Numbered from the stretch's first letter, positions 10,945 through 22,698 are shown. The stretch: DNA of 64,000 nucleotides from Letharia columbiana (GCF_014066305.1 NW_023501079.1:248001-312000), one strand, 5' to 3'. The notes: generated from the sequence alone by a model not told the origin. Made by a program: numbers and translations.

Positions 10945-12124
10945 CGTATGGGTTCACGAGGTAGCAAAGTGAAGAAAGTAAAGGCAAGGAACCGTGAGGT
11001 GAGAAGAATTGGAAGTGTGGTACAGGGCGAAAAGCGAGCAAACGGGGTGGTGGCGTGAGTGCTCCGTCAACCAGATATATCTTGACGCACTAGGTGACAG
11101 CAAATTCGCCCTCGAATCATTGGCAATCTCCTGGCGAAGGAGACATGATGAGAGCTGGCGGTGATGGTGATGATGATGATTCACGAAAGAGGACTGCGAA
11201 GGAAGATGAAACCCGGAGGATATGGTTAAGCGGAGAATCATTGATACGACCGACAGCTACTCCAACCAAAGCGCAAGTGTGGGCGTTGTCGTTTGGATCT
11301 GATACCACGTCCCTACAGACTTCTCACAATTTGCTGTGCATAAGGCCGGAGATGTACGGATTAACTACCGCATCTAGGTAGCGTGTCGAAACAAAAGGAC
11401 ATGCTTGGCCGGTGGTATCAAACTGTCGACCGATTTGCCAACGTGTCTAGGCGATTGACCATGATCAAATGCAACATAAGTGGCGAGTAGGAAGTGAACG
11501 CTCAGGGCGATTCTAACTCGGCGGCACGCAATGGAGATGAAGGATTGAAGATTTTGGGGCAAATGTTAGAAAAGAAAAAAAAAGAAAAAAAAAAAAAAAA
11601 AAAAAAAAAAAAACATACAACATAGATTCGCATAGGGTCTGTTTGGAGTTCAAGCATCTCCCACATTGCCAAAGTGCTGCGTGACTCACATGCTAATAAA
11701 GTAGCAAGTAATACTCCAAGGTACTAAAGACGGGTTTTCATACCCGGACAGCAGAAGATCTTCCAACACTCTGTGCTACTATACGATCTCAACAATTAAT
11801 TCTATGAGAACACTTTGTGTTTAAGACCTATAGCATTTCCAATGTACTCCAACTTGGTCAGCAGAGTTTTCCGTAGATTGTATCGTCGTGGTGATGTCGT
11901 GAGTTGAACATTTTCCGTGGTCGCTTAGTGTCTAGATATTGGAAAAACCGCCAAGCCTAAGTGGGTATAGTGTCCGAATTAGCACCCGCTGATCTCCGGG
12001 GTTGTTTCCAGTGTCCGTCCGTGCCCGACCTGATAATTAGAAACCCTTATACGAGATCAGCGTACGGCTTTTCATCCGTTCTCTCAGGTCTATGAGGTTC
12101 CGAGGTGCCTAGAGTCTTAGGTGG
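10945..12124. other. Intergenic, AT-rich, with long poly-A tract
   Basis: No gene supported. A nearly pure A-tract with a few G interruptions occupies about 11571-11613. The right half (11640-12124) is AT-rich and leads straight into the 65-bp tandem array. A short (gat)n-type run at about 11160-11180 gives spurious poly-His or poly-Asp frames. Confidence 0.5.
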
Positions 12125-12620
12125 GACTAGTGGCTTTTCTAAAGTTTTGAGTAATTCAACGGTTGCGGTGTGCCCAAAACCTCAAAGAAGACTAGTGGCT
12201 TTTCTAAAGTTTTGAGTAATTCAACGGTTGCGGTGTGCCTAAAACCTCGAATGGGACTAGTGGCTTTCCTAAAGTTTTGCGTAATTCAACGGTTGCGGTG
12301 TGCCCAAAACCTCAAATGAGACTAGTGGCTTTCCTAAAGTTTTGGTAATTCAACGGTTGCGGTGTGCCCAAAACCTCGAATGGGACTAGTGGCTTTCCTA
12401 AAGTTTTGCGTAATTCAATGATCACGGCGTGCCCAAAACCTCGAATGGGACTAGTGGATTTCCTAAAGTTTTGAGTAATTCAACGGTTGCGGTGTGCCCA
12501 AAACCTCAAATGAGACTAGTGGCTTTCCTAAAGTTTTGAGTAATTCAACGGTTGCGATGTGCCCAAAACCTCGAATGGGACTAGTGGCTTTTCTAAAGTT
12601 TTGTATAATTCAACGGTTGA
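12125..12620. repeat. 65-bp tandem repeat array (about 7.6 units)
   Basis: Head-to-tail units beginning gactagtggc at 12125, 12190, 12255, 12320, 12384, 12449, 12514 and 12579. The period is 65 bp, except one 64-bp unit with a single-base deletion. Each unit carries taaagttttg, taattcaacggttgcg and gtgcccaaaacctc. Unit 5 has a changed core (aatgatcacggc). Two end types alternate irregularly: ctcaaatga and ctcgaatgg. The last unit is truncated and runs into the pogo-transposase relic. This is a minisatellite: there are no variable spacers, so it is not CRISPR-like. Confidence 0.95.
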
Positions 12621-12650
12621 ACGGTCTCAAACCCCTCTGGATTTGTCGCA

Positions 12651-13433
12651 TCACATATCAATCCAGATTATAGTACCGATGAACCGGGCTTCCATCTTTC
12701 GTGATCCGTCAGCATTACAGCATAGGTTGACCGTAATTCGATCCTGTTCCCGATTGGCACCTGTTATTCGCTCCGTATTCCAGCTACGATCTGGTATCAT
12801 CTTCCAGAAATACCCCGTCTCGTCCATCTTGAAGGTGTCCGCGGGGTTGAAACTCTGATCAGCCTTACGGGTGTCTTCCATGATATCTCGTGTGCGGTCA
12901 TTGATATCAGCAGAGCTAGCCTCGTTGTGTCGAGCCTGTAGCTTCAAGTTGTGCCGACTTTGGAAGCCTTGAAGCCATCCTTAGGTCCATTCAGGGCAGA
13001 GTTGGCCTTGATAGCAGGGTAGACGGCTCCAAAGATCCGTGGCTCGGCATCGAAGATTCTCGCCAGTGAGAGTGTGTCTGGCTGCCTTATACCGTTGCGC
13101 CCACTCAAAGAGAGCCTCTTCTAGGACCTCCCATTTGTCCGCACGTTGACGCTTTGTATCCTTGCAATCTGGCACAGGTCTCTTGTCCAGATATGTGTAT
13201 TTGACCCCAAGGATTTTGCTGCAGGTGGAGGTATTTAGTTTGTATTAATACTGCTCATTCCACCAACGGCCACAGTCCTCCAGAGTTTTCTTGCTGTTGA
13301 GGCCAGTACCAGGCGTGGAGTCGTCATTGTACCATGCTCGTAAGGCCTTGCTTTGACTGTCTTTGATGCTCCGACAAGGCAGTTTTATAGGAGGAAGGAT
13401 ATCAGACATCTTTGGATACAACGGACTCGGCAA
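12651..13433 (-). mobile_element. Degenerate pogo/Fot1-type (Tc1-mariner) transposase fragment
   Basis: Three consecutive pieces in one reading frame on the minus strand, separated by two TAA stops at 13245-13247 and 12981-12983. The first and second pieces carry the CENP-B-like helix-turn-helix region (KTLEDCGRWWNEQY, LNTSTCSKILG, KWEVLEEALFEWAQRYKA). The third carries the start of the DDE catalytic domain (FNPADTFKMDETGYFWKM, then DRITVNLCCNADGS), including the first catalytic Asp of the MDETG motif. The remainder of the DDE domain is missing; the frame ends shortly before the 65-bp array. Both stops are compatible with CAA or CAG to TAA change. No terminal inverted repeats found. Dead copy. 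Confidence 0.85.
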
Positions 13434-13942
13434 AAGGTAGAAGAAGAGCTAACGGACTGGGTTGAAAGGAGAGACTCGGTTATTTGTATGAGGTTTGGTG
13501 GATTTCGCAGCTATAGCCAGGTGTCTGTTATGCGGTACCGCTAAAAGCAGGTACTACCGTAATTACCTTACCACTTTACCGCCACCCGCTGCGCCAATCG
13601 ATGCGCACCGCAGTTTGGAGTACCACTGTCGGCCGAAAACAACCCACACAATAGCGTGTCCGAAGCCAACCCCTGCTCAGCACCAAGTCTATGCCTGCGT
13701 CCCTTGGTGACTACATATTCAGCCGGCGTGAGAGGGATCCGTACTTTCTGCGGGCCCATGCATCTGCGGAGGAGACGGGCTGGACTACCGTTGTAGGCAA
13801 GCTGAGTTGAGCGGCTGGATCCTCCGTTGAGGAGGCATTGACAAGGAAGGGCATCTCTACCCTCTCAAAGCTGGAGTGCTCGACAGAGATCGAGCATTAG
13901 CCAATCGACGCTAGCTTATTGAGTACACCAATCTCTGGAAGC
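13434..13942. other. Intergenic
   Basis: About 500 bp between the transposase relic and the start of the monooxygenase gene. No coding signal recognised. It may contain the 5' remnant of the transposon and the monooxygenase promoter. Confidence 0.4.
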
Positions 13943-15286
13943 ATGGACGTGGATACCGGCGGTAGCGCTTCGTGCACAGCGGGAGAGGGGAGCAAGATCT
14001 TGGTGATCGGAGCAGGCTGCACTGGTCTTGCCCTTGCCCATGGTCTGAAAAAGGTAGGCACCCAGATACTGCAAAAGCGCTTGTGATTTATATTCCTAAT
14101 CTCGTTGCTAGGAATTGAAGTCTCTCGCTAACGGTGAACATAGGCTGGGATTCCTTATGCCGTGTACGAGAGTAGAAGCAACGTTGCCCCACTGAAAAGA
14201 GATTGGAATTTTGGCTTGCATTGGTCTGCGCCCGCTCTCCAATCTCTCATCCCCACCGAACTTTGGGCAATGATACAAAGCACCCAGGTGGATCCCCACA
14301 CACCTACCAAGGACGTTGAGACACTTCGTTTCCACAATGGGAGAACCGGTGAACTCATTCGCGGGGTTGAAGTCGAAAGATTCTATCGCCTACGCCGGAG
14401 TAAGCTCCAGGCCTTGTTATCGGAAGGTCTCGATATAGAGTGGGAGAAGGAGATGGTAGATATAATACATTTAGAGGACGAGAAAGGGGTGAAAGCTATA
14501 TTCGAGGATGGTACTGAAGTCACTGGCTCCATGCTGGTCGGTGCAGATGGTACACGCTCATCTGTTCGATCCCTTCTCGTCGGATGCGATAGTGCAAAGC
14601 CAACCCCCATTGACTTTGCTACCACGATGTGCTTCAGCAAGTACTCGCGTGACAGGGCTCTCTTCTTGCGTTCGGCACCACATCATCCATTGTTTCAGAC
14701 TGCTCCACACCCAGACGGCTATTTCAGCTGGCTAGGACTTCATGATGCTTCGGATACCGATCATCCGGAAAGCTGGGTTTTTCAACATTACATTTCGTTC
14801 CCTGAGCCTCGAGAGTTCGAGAACAAGAAGACGGTGGCCGAGCATGTCGCTCACCAAAAAGCAATGGCATCTCAATTCGCCGACCCTTGGAGAAGCTCAT
14901 TTGAATGGATACCAGATGACACCACGACAGCGTGGTACGGCAAATTGAATCACTGGGATCCAGCGCTACCAGAGCACAAGTGGAATAATCGAGGAGGACT
15001 CATTACACTGGCAGGCGACGCTGCACATCCTATGACGTTCCAGCGTGGACAGGGTTTGAATCACGCACTCACTGATTCAGTGAAGCTATGCAAAGCGATT
15101 GTGGATTGTTGGCACAGCAGTGAAGGCTTTCTGTGTGGACGGGCGGCTGCGATTGAGGGCTACGAAAAAGAAATGATAGCAAGAGCGAGCGAAGAACTGC
15201 GGCTTGGGGAGCTGAACTCGAGAATGTTACACGATTGGGAGCAGGTTCAGCAGAGTCCAACTTTTGGAAAGGGTCTTAGCAGGTAA
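13943..15286 (+). CDS. FAD-dependent monooxygenase (PHBH-like aromatic hydroxylase class)
   Basis: Flavoprotein hydroxylase that uses NAD(P)H and O2 to oxidise a small aromatic or polyketide-type substrate (family knowledge). Two exons, 13943-14053 and 14144-15286, with a 90-bp intron; 417 residues, normal length. The dinucleotide-binding fold is seen as ILVIGAGCTGLALAHGLKK (GXGXXG). The mid-protein FAD contact MLVGADGTRSSVR and the second FAD motif ITLAGDAAHPMTFQRGQG (GD motif) are both intact. The start was chosen as the first ATG before the Rossmann motif. Nearby genes are a broken membrane-protein gene and a secondary-metabolism-type methyltransferase, which suggests a metabolite pathway. 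The substrate is unknown. Confidence 0.9.
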
Positions 15287-16175
15287 GGTAGTCACGCCAA
15301 GCTCGCCTCTAGTGTCCGTCGGTTGTTCCCTTCTTTGTGGCCGGCTGGTTCACGCTAGCAAAAAGATCGACGCTAGGGGGATAGATTGGTCACGTCGTTG
15401 CGGCTCAAGGCTATATTTTCTGACTTCCTGCTTTTCTTCTTACTCTGGTGCGCGCGTAGGTCGATGTGACTGACTCAGGGAGCCAACCTCCTGATACGAG
15501 GCCCCTGCTAGCGTGTATAAGCCGGCCACACAAGGCTTAGCGGGCTTAGCTTCGAAATGCCTTCTTGGATCAACGCATTCGTTCAGCACCACAGACGCTC
15601 TTGCAACGATCTTGCTCAATCGTTGAGAGTCTGTATGGGACAGCTAACGTCTGCTTGTCTACGGCCGGTCCCTCCAGAATCATCGTGGCTTCTGCTCACG
15701 ATGTCGGCATGGAACCCTTACTGAGGTAGCCCTTACAGGGCTAGTCATCTGATTTAGAAGAATTCACATAGCAAATAGCAACCTAATGGACGAGCGAGGA
15801 ATGAGGCGAAATTACCTAGGGGAAGTGACAACATACGATAAGGGTTAGCATTCTAGGCTTAAAGATCTATCTACGTTTGATTTTCGTGTATGTACTATTT
15901 AGCGACCTTTGCAAAATCAGGCATGCAGATGCCATTGATATGCGTTTTTATCCCGGTCGCCAGATGAGGATCTTTCGAATTCGGAACGATGGGAGATTGG
16001 CCAGTACAGTCTACTTGCAGATCTGCGCTGCAAATGCATTGACCATATCCAGACCAGGCCCACCCCCATCCATGGAGGGGGGAACGCTACTCCAATTTAA
16101 ATGAATGCAACATGGAAAAATGTCTGGTGATATGTTCCCTTTCATGCTTCCCACAACCCATGCCAGGTGAGCGAA
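15287..16175. other. Intergenic
   Basis: No gene, tandem repeat or transposon signature recognised in about 890 bp. Short open frames on both strands lack start context and family resemblance. Confidence 0.4.
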
Positions 16176-17406
16176 ATGGCATCACATTTGACCCCACAAG
16201 AAGCGGCCAATTGATACCAGCCTGCCAAAGTCGCAACCTCTGTGGTCTTCCTCGTTGTTTGTAACGTGTCGGTCTTCATCCGGATCATGTCGCAATTCCA
16301 AGTATCGAAGCGTCTTTTCCTCGACGATTTCACCATCGTCTTTGCCGCGGTATGGTCATAATGAATGGGTCAGCATTGTCCAGGACTGATGAGTATCAAG
16401 CTTTGTTCGGATGTCACAGGCGCTTTGTACCTGAAGGGTGGGTCAGGTTGTCCCGAGATGTCCTCGAAAGCTCTTTAAGTGACATATCGAGCTACGACTA
16501 ATGGTCTTGGTCTACACATCTACAGAGTTCTAATGGAGGACCCCAATCCGCCCCAAATATACGATTGCTCTTTTCAAGGTAAAAGTGTGGTCACTCCAAA
16601 CGACGGAGGTTTCTACGCAGGCTCTGTACCGACGCCGTTCTCATTGGTCCATGCTTCTTAGCCGTCAAGGTCTCACTACTCCACTGTGGTTCTATCGCCG
16701 CACTCTCCTCGTCCATCAGCGATGGCTATTGATTGCTTGGTGGATCAATCTTATTCAAATCATCCTTTGGGTGATCGGCTCGACGCTGTTTTACATCTTC
16801 CAGTGTATACCTCCCGGTCATTACTGGCAACGTATGTATGTCTCGTTCCAGATCCCGCCGCCATCGCCGGTAAGTGGGCAGTGCAACTCCGCTACGCCTG
16901 TATTGGTCGCCCTGCCTTTGATCTCTAGCTTGATCTCTGACTTTGGGATTCTGGTCCTACCGGTTACAATTGTTTCGCGGCTTCACATGCGAACATGCAG
17001 GGAAATTGGCTTGATCGCAGTATTTTCGCTCGGCTTGCTGTAGGTACCCTAACTGATTACCATGAACAGAATTACGATCAATGACTGACCAAGAACTTTC
17101 GTGCATGTATTTGCGAAATCGTTCGAATCTGGCTCGAGGTGACCGTTCCTGCTTTTGAGGACCCCACTTGTAAGTCACACGCGTTTTCCAGATATGACTA
17201 CACCTTGAAAGACGCTGCTCTAGATGCGAATGTCACGTTTGTTATCTTCACCTTCGCAGAGTGAAACATTGCTATTGCGGCCGCCTGTCTGCCACTTATT
17301 GCACCTCAGCGGCGATACCTTATCAACAGATTTCAAACTTATCGAGATAAAGGACCGGGCACTCCCATATCACACTCAAGCCGAGATGGGGCACCAATCC
17401 TTCTGA
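16176..17406 (+). pseudogene. Broken rhodopsin-domain/PTH11-like integral membrane protein gene
   Basis: Spliced fragments read as a fungal seven-helix rhodopsin-domain membrane protein: VATSVVFLVVCNVSVFIRI then KRLFLDDFTIVFAA near the start, WWINLIQIILWVIGSTLFY with FQCIPPGHYW in the middle, PLISSLISDFGILVLPVTIV, and IAIAAACLPLIAPQRRYLI at the end. These are usual landmarks of the family (DDF, CIPP/W, DF..L.LP, ACLP). Two in-frame TGA codons fall where Trp is expected: 16212-16214 (AAN-stop-YQPA) and 17262-17264 (TFAE-stop-NIA). A further TAG at about 17041 may lie in an intron. Exon boundaries are uncertain. Probably non-functional. It sits between the FAD monooxygenase and the methyltransferase. 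Confidence 0.7.
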
Positions 17407-17725
17407 AAACACTCAAGATTCGCGTTAAAGCCAGGGACAGATACACGGCGGTTCACACGAAAGCAATTTCGAGGAGAGGAGAGCGTTAGTCTCATGGACA
17501 GAAGCCACATGCGACTTGGAAACGAAATCGACATTGAGTGGGGCCGTTCAAACCAACAGATTGATCAATGATCACTCGGTTTCTACGTGTGTGTTTGTTT
17601 GGGGTTGCAGGAAGCTGAAGGAACTCCTTTTTTCATAGCAATCCCAGCACCCAGAGAAACTACAACAATAAGCCAGAGAATCATCACTCTTGACTTCGGG
17701 CCCTATATCTCGAGTCTAGTCAATC

Positions 17726-18685
17726 TTAGCAGATACGTTCTGCGCAGAACCATATCATGCGCAGATTTGGATCAGATCTCGCCCACGAATGCGCCATATT
17801 CTCCTTGACAACCGGAGGCAAAAACATATCTGACTCGACGTTCCAGCTCGAGCCCGTCTCTTTTCCGACTTGCGCCCAGAATCGCTCCATGCTTTCCACA
17901 TTGTGACGATAATTAAGACCAGTTCCTGTCGGCATCGGATACTGACCTGCATCAAGGCTACCCATCTGATTGCCGATGATCATGGAACCTGGGAGCTTGC
18001 GAGTCAGCGAAACCAGACGCTTCGTCGCCGTGACCATATCGTCCCAGCCCCAGGAATGCAAGAGCGAAGCCGCGTGGACGATATCCATCTTGCCTTCTAC
18101 GGCCTCGAGACCTTTGCCGTCCGGTGCCATGGAATCTGCCAGGACATCACCCGAGAGCATTTGGGCATGGAGCTTGTCTCGGTCAAGGAACAGTTCGTAG
18201 CCCAGGTCGAGGAATGCGGGCTCGAGATCGAACCCGTACAGCTGTGTCGCCGCTATGCCTTCTTGGAAAACCAAGAAGCGAATCTCTTGACCGAAACAAC
18301 ATCCCGCGTCAACCAACGATGCTCCTGCACGGAGGCGCGGTAGGATACGAGGCCAGTACGGCAGCTTCGGCAAGGTGAAGTCCAGAAATCGGACTTGGCC
18401 GATGCATGCATATGACCAGATATCGAAGGCCTTGTCCCGCTACACTGTGCGTCAGCAGAGCTGGAGTGCAAGACGACGTACGTATAGAGGGGTACTCACG
18501 ATGGCAAGAACGTGGAGCAGCACCCGCTCCGTGGGAATGCCGCTGTAGACCTCGAGCAGCTGCCGTCCCGCGTCGGGGATGGACTCCACGCGCTCCGCGT
18601 ACCATGCGGGACGCGAGGTGGAATCAATCTGTGACTTTCCGTCAAACGTACTGGGACCGTGGTGCCCCTTTCTTTCCAAAGACAT
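17726..18685 (-). CDS. SAM-dependent methyltransferase of secondary-metabolism type
   Basis: Class I methyltransferase resembling those of fungal meroterpenoid and polyketide clusters (AusD-like by eye). Two exons on the minus strand, 18500-18685 and 17726-18439, with a 60-bp GT-AG intron; 299 residues, normal length. SAM motif I is LVDAGCCFGQEIRFL, followed by the acidic residue in LYGFDLEPAFLDLG. A motif III-like MDIVHAASLLHSWGWDDM segment follows. The C-terminus MIWFCAERIC matches the family ending. No lesions. It lies about 2.4 kb from the FAD monooxygenase, convergently oriented with it, which suggests a shared metabolite pathway, though no backbone synthase is in the window. Confidence 0.85.
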
Positions 18686-20264
18686 TGTATGGGCATGTGT
18701 GCGAGTATTAGGCTGGTATATAGATGAGGCGGAAGAGGCCGGGACTAAGGCCGTAGGTGGGAAGTGGCAGGGTTCCGTCATACGGATCTAGGAGTAGGCT
18801 GCGTGCATCTGGCGGTAATATTCCGCCTAGCGAATCTATAGAGAGCAGGCAGGTGCTTGTTGCTACCGAACGTAACATCATTGGATCTTTCAGCATTCGG
18901 CAGTCAGTTTAGTGAGGTGATTAGAATGCTCACATGCATTACACGTATTAAATATCCTGACAGCGCAGATCGCCCTCTAAGGCACTTCAAACGAACAGCT
19001 GGGTTATTCAGCTCATTGACTAGGCATTGTGTCTGCTTTGCAGATTGAGTCTGCAATGGGAGGACATGCCTGACTTCTTGACCTCTTTCGCATAGAAAGT
19101 ATTTGTTTTTAAGGGATCCCACAACCGCTTTATAGACACGAACATGATTATAACTTCTGGAGTCAACGACTGATTCATTCACCACCAGATCGCTCGCCAA
19201 GATAGCTCATCTAACAGTCAAAAAAACCTTAAGCCTTGCGCGGCAATGTGGGCGACAGACCCTAGCACTTTGGCGCAGACGCTCTAAAGGGCAGCCAGAT
19301 CATCGAGCGGGATCACATTGTATGATGATTGGGAATAGAACGATTTGCTCAGGCACGAGGAATCAAACATGATACCCTACTTTCAACAGCTGTAGTCACT
19401 CAGCTGAGCCGCGCTATCCCATCGATTGGCAGGGCGTAAGAGTCAGGGGCCTGCGTGCCAAGACATTTTACGCCCCATGCGCCAATCGATGGGAAACATC
19501 AGCGCAGCGATGCAGACATATAAGCAGCTGTATCAGACCTTGTCAAGTAAACAATACCAATGCTGCAACTGAAATCCCTCCCTGATCTTGCCTATCATCT
19601 ACCTTGTCGGTTTAACAGACCTCGTGAATCTTCAGCACGGCTAGCTTCAAAGACACAGCCTACCACTGCAAGTACATCGATGATGTACCGAGAGGAGGAC
19701 TCCTTCCAAGCCTTACGATCGATATCCCTGGTTTTCTCCACGCCGTTATGGGACGTACATATTCCACGACTCGAGCCGGGTGGCCTCCGAGTGCTGAGGA
19801 GGACCTCGTAAGGTACTGGAATGGCTTCGAGAGCTTGACTGTAAAATGTTCCACGGCTTGGGGGAATAATCCTGGTGTGCATCTTGTAACTTACCGGCAG
19901 TTCTGTAGAGTACTAGGCATCTACCTTGATTGATCCAGTATTTAGCCGGAAGAGACATCGGCATTACTCGTATCGCATATCGTCGACAGTAAGGGATGAC
20001 GAAGTTGATGAGGAGACCGATTGCCATTGCCTTCTTTTCTTTTTGGGGGGTTGAACCACGCTTCATGGGTGGCCACTTTGGGTACACGCCGTCGCTGGTG
20101 GTGTGGACTATGCCTCGAGTGGTGGTGATGCATTGACCACTAATCTTAATCGGGTTAGGGGCCGACGGCACGCCCTGACAGGCCAAGAAGCGTCGGTTAA
20201 CCTTCCCAACAAGAACTCATCTCGTTTCTCCCACAATTCCAGTTCCTTCTGTAAATTAGTGACC
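18686..20264. other. Intergenic, includes possible small transcription unit
   Basis: No recognised gene. A TATA-like acatataag at about 19517 precedes an ATG at 19560 opening an 83-codon frame with no family resemblance. A minus-strand 146-codon frame overlaps it, so neither is called. An imperfect inverted repeat lies at 19418-19493 (listed separately). Confidence 0.4.
19418..19493. repeat. Imperfect inverted repeat around cccatcgattggc
   Basis: The left arm, starting cccatcgattggc at 19418 and ending gggcgtaa at 19439, is mirrored by 19468-19493 (ttacgccc through gccaatcgatggg). The right arm carries four extra bases in the middle, and the spacer is about 28 bp. It could form a stem or be the end of a decayed inverted-repeat element. 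Confidence 0.6.
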
Positions 20265-22698
20265 ATGGTCAAAAGAAAGATTGGTGCCTTGGAGAAGGTT
20301 GATGCGGATTTGTACGAATTCATCCGCCACGACTACCTATGGGCAGACCCGCTTACTCTTATCAACAGGTCGAATCTGCAGTACAAAATAAGACGAGACC
20401 CTACGTACGCCCCAATCATCATGTCTATGCCATGTCTGACGCTGACGCTGGATAGTTCGTACAAAGAGGATTTCTTGAACCAATACAGCCAGTATGAGCA
20501 TCAAAGGGACATATTCCTGCAAGCACCGTCCACCGCGACTGACGACGGCATTGTCTCAATTCGAGACTTGATCGACTTCTTGGCACACGTTGCAGATTGC
20601 TATCCACAAGATACGGCTCAATTTCCGCAAGATCTGATGCATATACTCAACACTCACCATGAAGAGCTAGAACCTGAGTTGCGAGAAAAGGTTGTGGGAA
20701 GTCTAGTGCTGCTGCGGAGGAAGGACATCATTGACTCTTCAACGTTTGTGTAGTCGTCCCCGCAATACATTAGGGTACAGACTGACGAATTGGCTGTGTA
20801 GACTCCTACATACTCTTTTTCCAATCCTCGTCTCCACCCCAAGTAAATCACTACGGACGCTCCTCTTCCAGAAGATCCTCTCCGACCTAAGAACATCAAA
20901 CGCGAATTCTACGAATCACCGCCTCAACCGTACCATACAGACAGTCCTTTACAACCTACTCACCTCGGACCGCACATCCTCTAAAGGCCTGTGGGCTGTG
21001 AAACTTACACGGGAGCTATGGAAGCGCCAGATATGGACAGACTCAAAGGCGGTAGAAATCATGAAAGAAGCTAGTCTGGCGGATAACGAGAAGGTCATAG
21101 TGGGAGGGGTACGGTTCTTCCTTGGTGGTGATAAGGAAAGAGAAGAGCTAGAAGATGAGAGCAGTGATGGCGAAGCTGTTGACATGGGTAGGCTAAAGCA
21201 CCAGATGGCCATCAATAAGAAAAACAAGAAGAAGGCAAGGATGATGGACAATGCTGTCGCGACAGTCAAGAAGAAGGAGAGAAAGAAGAAACAACCACAT
21301 CCCCTGAACTTCTCCGCCTTTCACCTGCTGCACGACCCGCAAGGCTTTGCGGAAGCTCTGTTCTCCAAGCATCTCCAGAATACAAGGTCGAAACTCAATC
21401 TTGAACAGAAGCTTCTGGTGCTACAGCTAGTATCTCGACTTGTCGGATTACACAAGCTCACAGTCATAAGCCTTTATTCTTACTTCCTTAAGTATCTAAC
21501 GCCTCGCCAACCATCAGTCACATCTTTTCTGGCCTCGCTAGCTCAGGCCACCCATAATCTCGTTCCTCCGGATGTCCTTGAGCCTTTAGTACAGAAGATA
21601 GCAAATGAATTCGTTTCTGAAGCGGCGGCAGCTGAAGTCGCATCTGCTGGATTGAATGCCATCAGGGAGATTTGCGTGCGACAGCCTCTGGCTATAAACG
21701 ACACTCTCCTTCAAGATCTTGTAATGTATAGGAAGAGTAAGGACAAGGGTGTCATGATGGCCGCAAAAGGTTTACTAAGTCTGTATCGAGAAGTTGGGGC
21801 AGATATGCTCAAGAAAAGAGATCGAGGAAAAGAGGCAGCCATGGGTCTACGAAGTGGGCAGCGCAAAGAGCAAAGATTCGGCGAAGAAGCCGTAGGTGAG
21901 ATTGAGGGACTGGAGCTATTGGAGAAGTGGAAAGAAGAAGAGCGACAGCGACAACGAGTCGAGAAGGGCCTTCCCGCCGAGAAAAGATCAGATGAGTCAG
22001 AGAGCGAAGATGATGAGGATCCAGGCGATTGGGAAGTCGACGAAGCTGATACTGATGACTCTGGTGGCTGGATCAATGTCGAGAGCGACAAGGAGATTGA
22101 TATCAGCGATTCAGATGACGATAAGCCAGCTGCTAAGAAGGCCAAGGTTGACTCCGCTATTTCCAAGGTAGACGACGACAAGGAAAACGCAGAAGACCAA
22201 GCCGCGGCCACCGCCCTGAAGCTCTCCACCTTAGCGACCACCCGTATTTTAACCCCTGCCGACCTAGCCAAACTTCAGGAACTCCGCCTCTCAGCCAGCA
22301 TAAACCAACAGCTCCCTGCCTCCCAACGCAAGCGCGCAGCTCAGCAAGCGGCCGCCTTGCAAGCCCGTCACGCCGACGATCCTCTGACAGCCGCTGAGAT
22401 CGAAGGTCTAGCATCACTCTCCAAGAAATCCACCAAAGCCGACAAGATTGCGTTAGCTAAAGCCGGCAAAGGTGACGAGAGCGTACACCAGAGTACGCAG
22501 GCGAAGCGGAAGGAGAAAAAGGAGGCGTTGGGCAAGAGCACGACTAACAGGGAGAAAGCAAGGAAGAAGAACTTTATGATGACGCTGGGGAAAGGGAAGG
22601 CGAAGGGGAAGAGAAGTCTGGTTGAGCAGGGGAGAGTCTTGAAGGCGCATGTCGAGCGATCAAAGAGGGGCGGTAAGAGAGGGAATAAGGGGAAGTAG
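20265..22698 (+). CDS. SDA1: SDA1 family protein (60S ribosome biogenesis)
   Basis: Nuclear/nucleolar factor needed for maturation and export of pre-60S subunits (knowledge from yeast Sda1). Four exons: 20265-20311, 20369-20404, 20456-20743, 20802-22698; 755 residues, usual length. The two tiny N-terminal exons join as MVKRKIGALEKVDADL and SNLQYKIRRDPT, which is the normal fungal N-terminus. SYKEDFLNQYSQYEHQRDIF and the LRDLIDFLAHVADCYP block follow, then GVRFFLGGD and HPLNFSAFHLLHDPQGFAE. The C-terminal third is acidic (SESEDDEDPGDWEVDE) and ends in a strongly basic tail (KAKGKRSLVEQGRVLKAHV and lysine/glycine repeats). No lesions. Confidence 0.95.

Noticed and set aside
12125..12620. CRISPR-like regular repeat
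   Set aside because: Units are directly adjacent without unique spacers and the genome is eukaryotic; it is a minisatellite.
16176..17406. RIP as cause of the stops in the rhodopsin-like gene
   Set aside because: The inferred TGG to TGA changes are GpG to GpA (CpC on the other strand), not the CpA context favoured by RIP, and the gene appears single-copy here.
19322..19412. tRNA-like stretch on the minus strand (ggctcagctgag, gtttgattcc)
   Set aside because: The anticodon and T stems do not pair over the required lengths, and no acceptor stem closes the structure.
19560..20186. Overlapping 83-codon plus and 146-codon minus frames
   Set aside because: Neither resembles a known protein and they compete for the same DNA; the TATA-like motif alone is weak evidence.
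21711..22271. 186-codon minus-strand frame
   Set aside because: Serine-rich mirror of the acidic part of SDA1 on the other strand.
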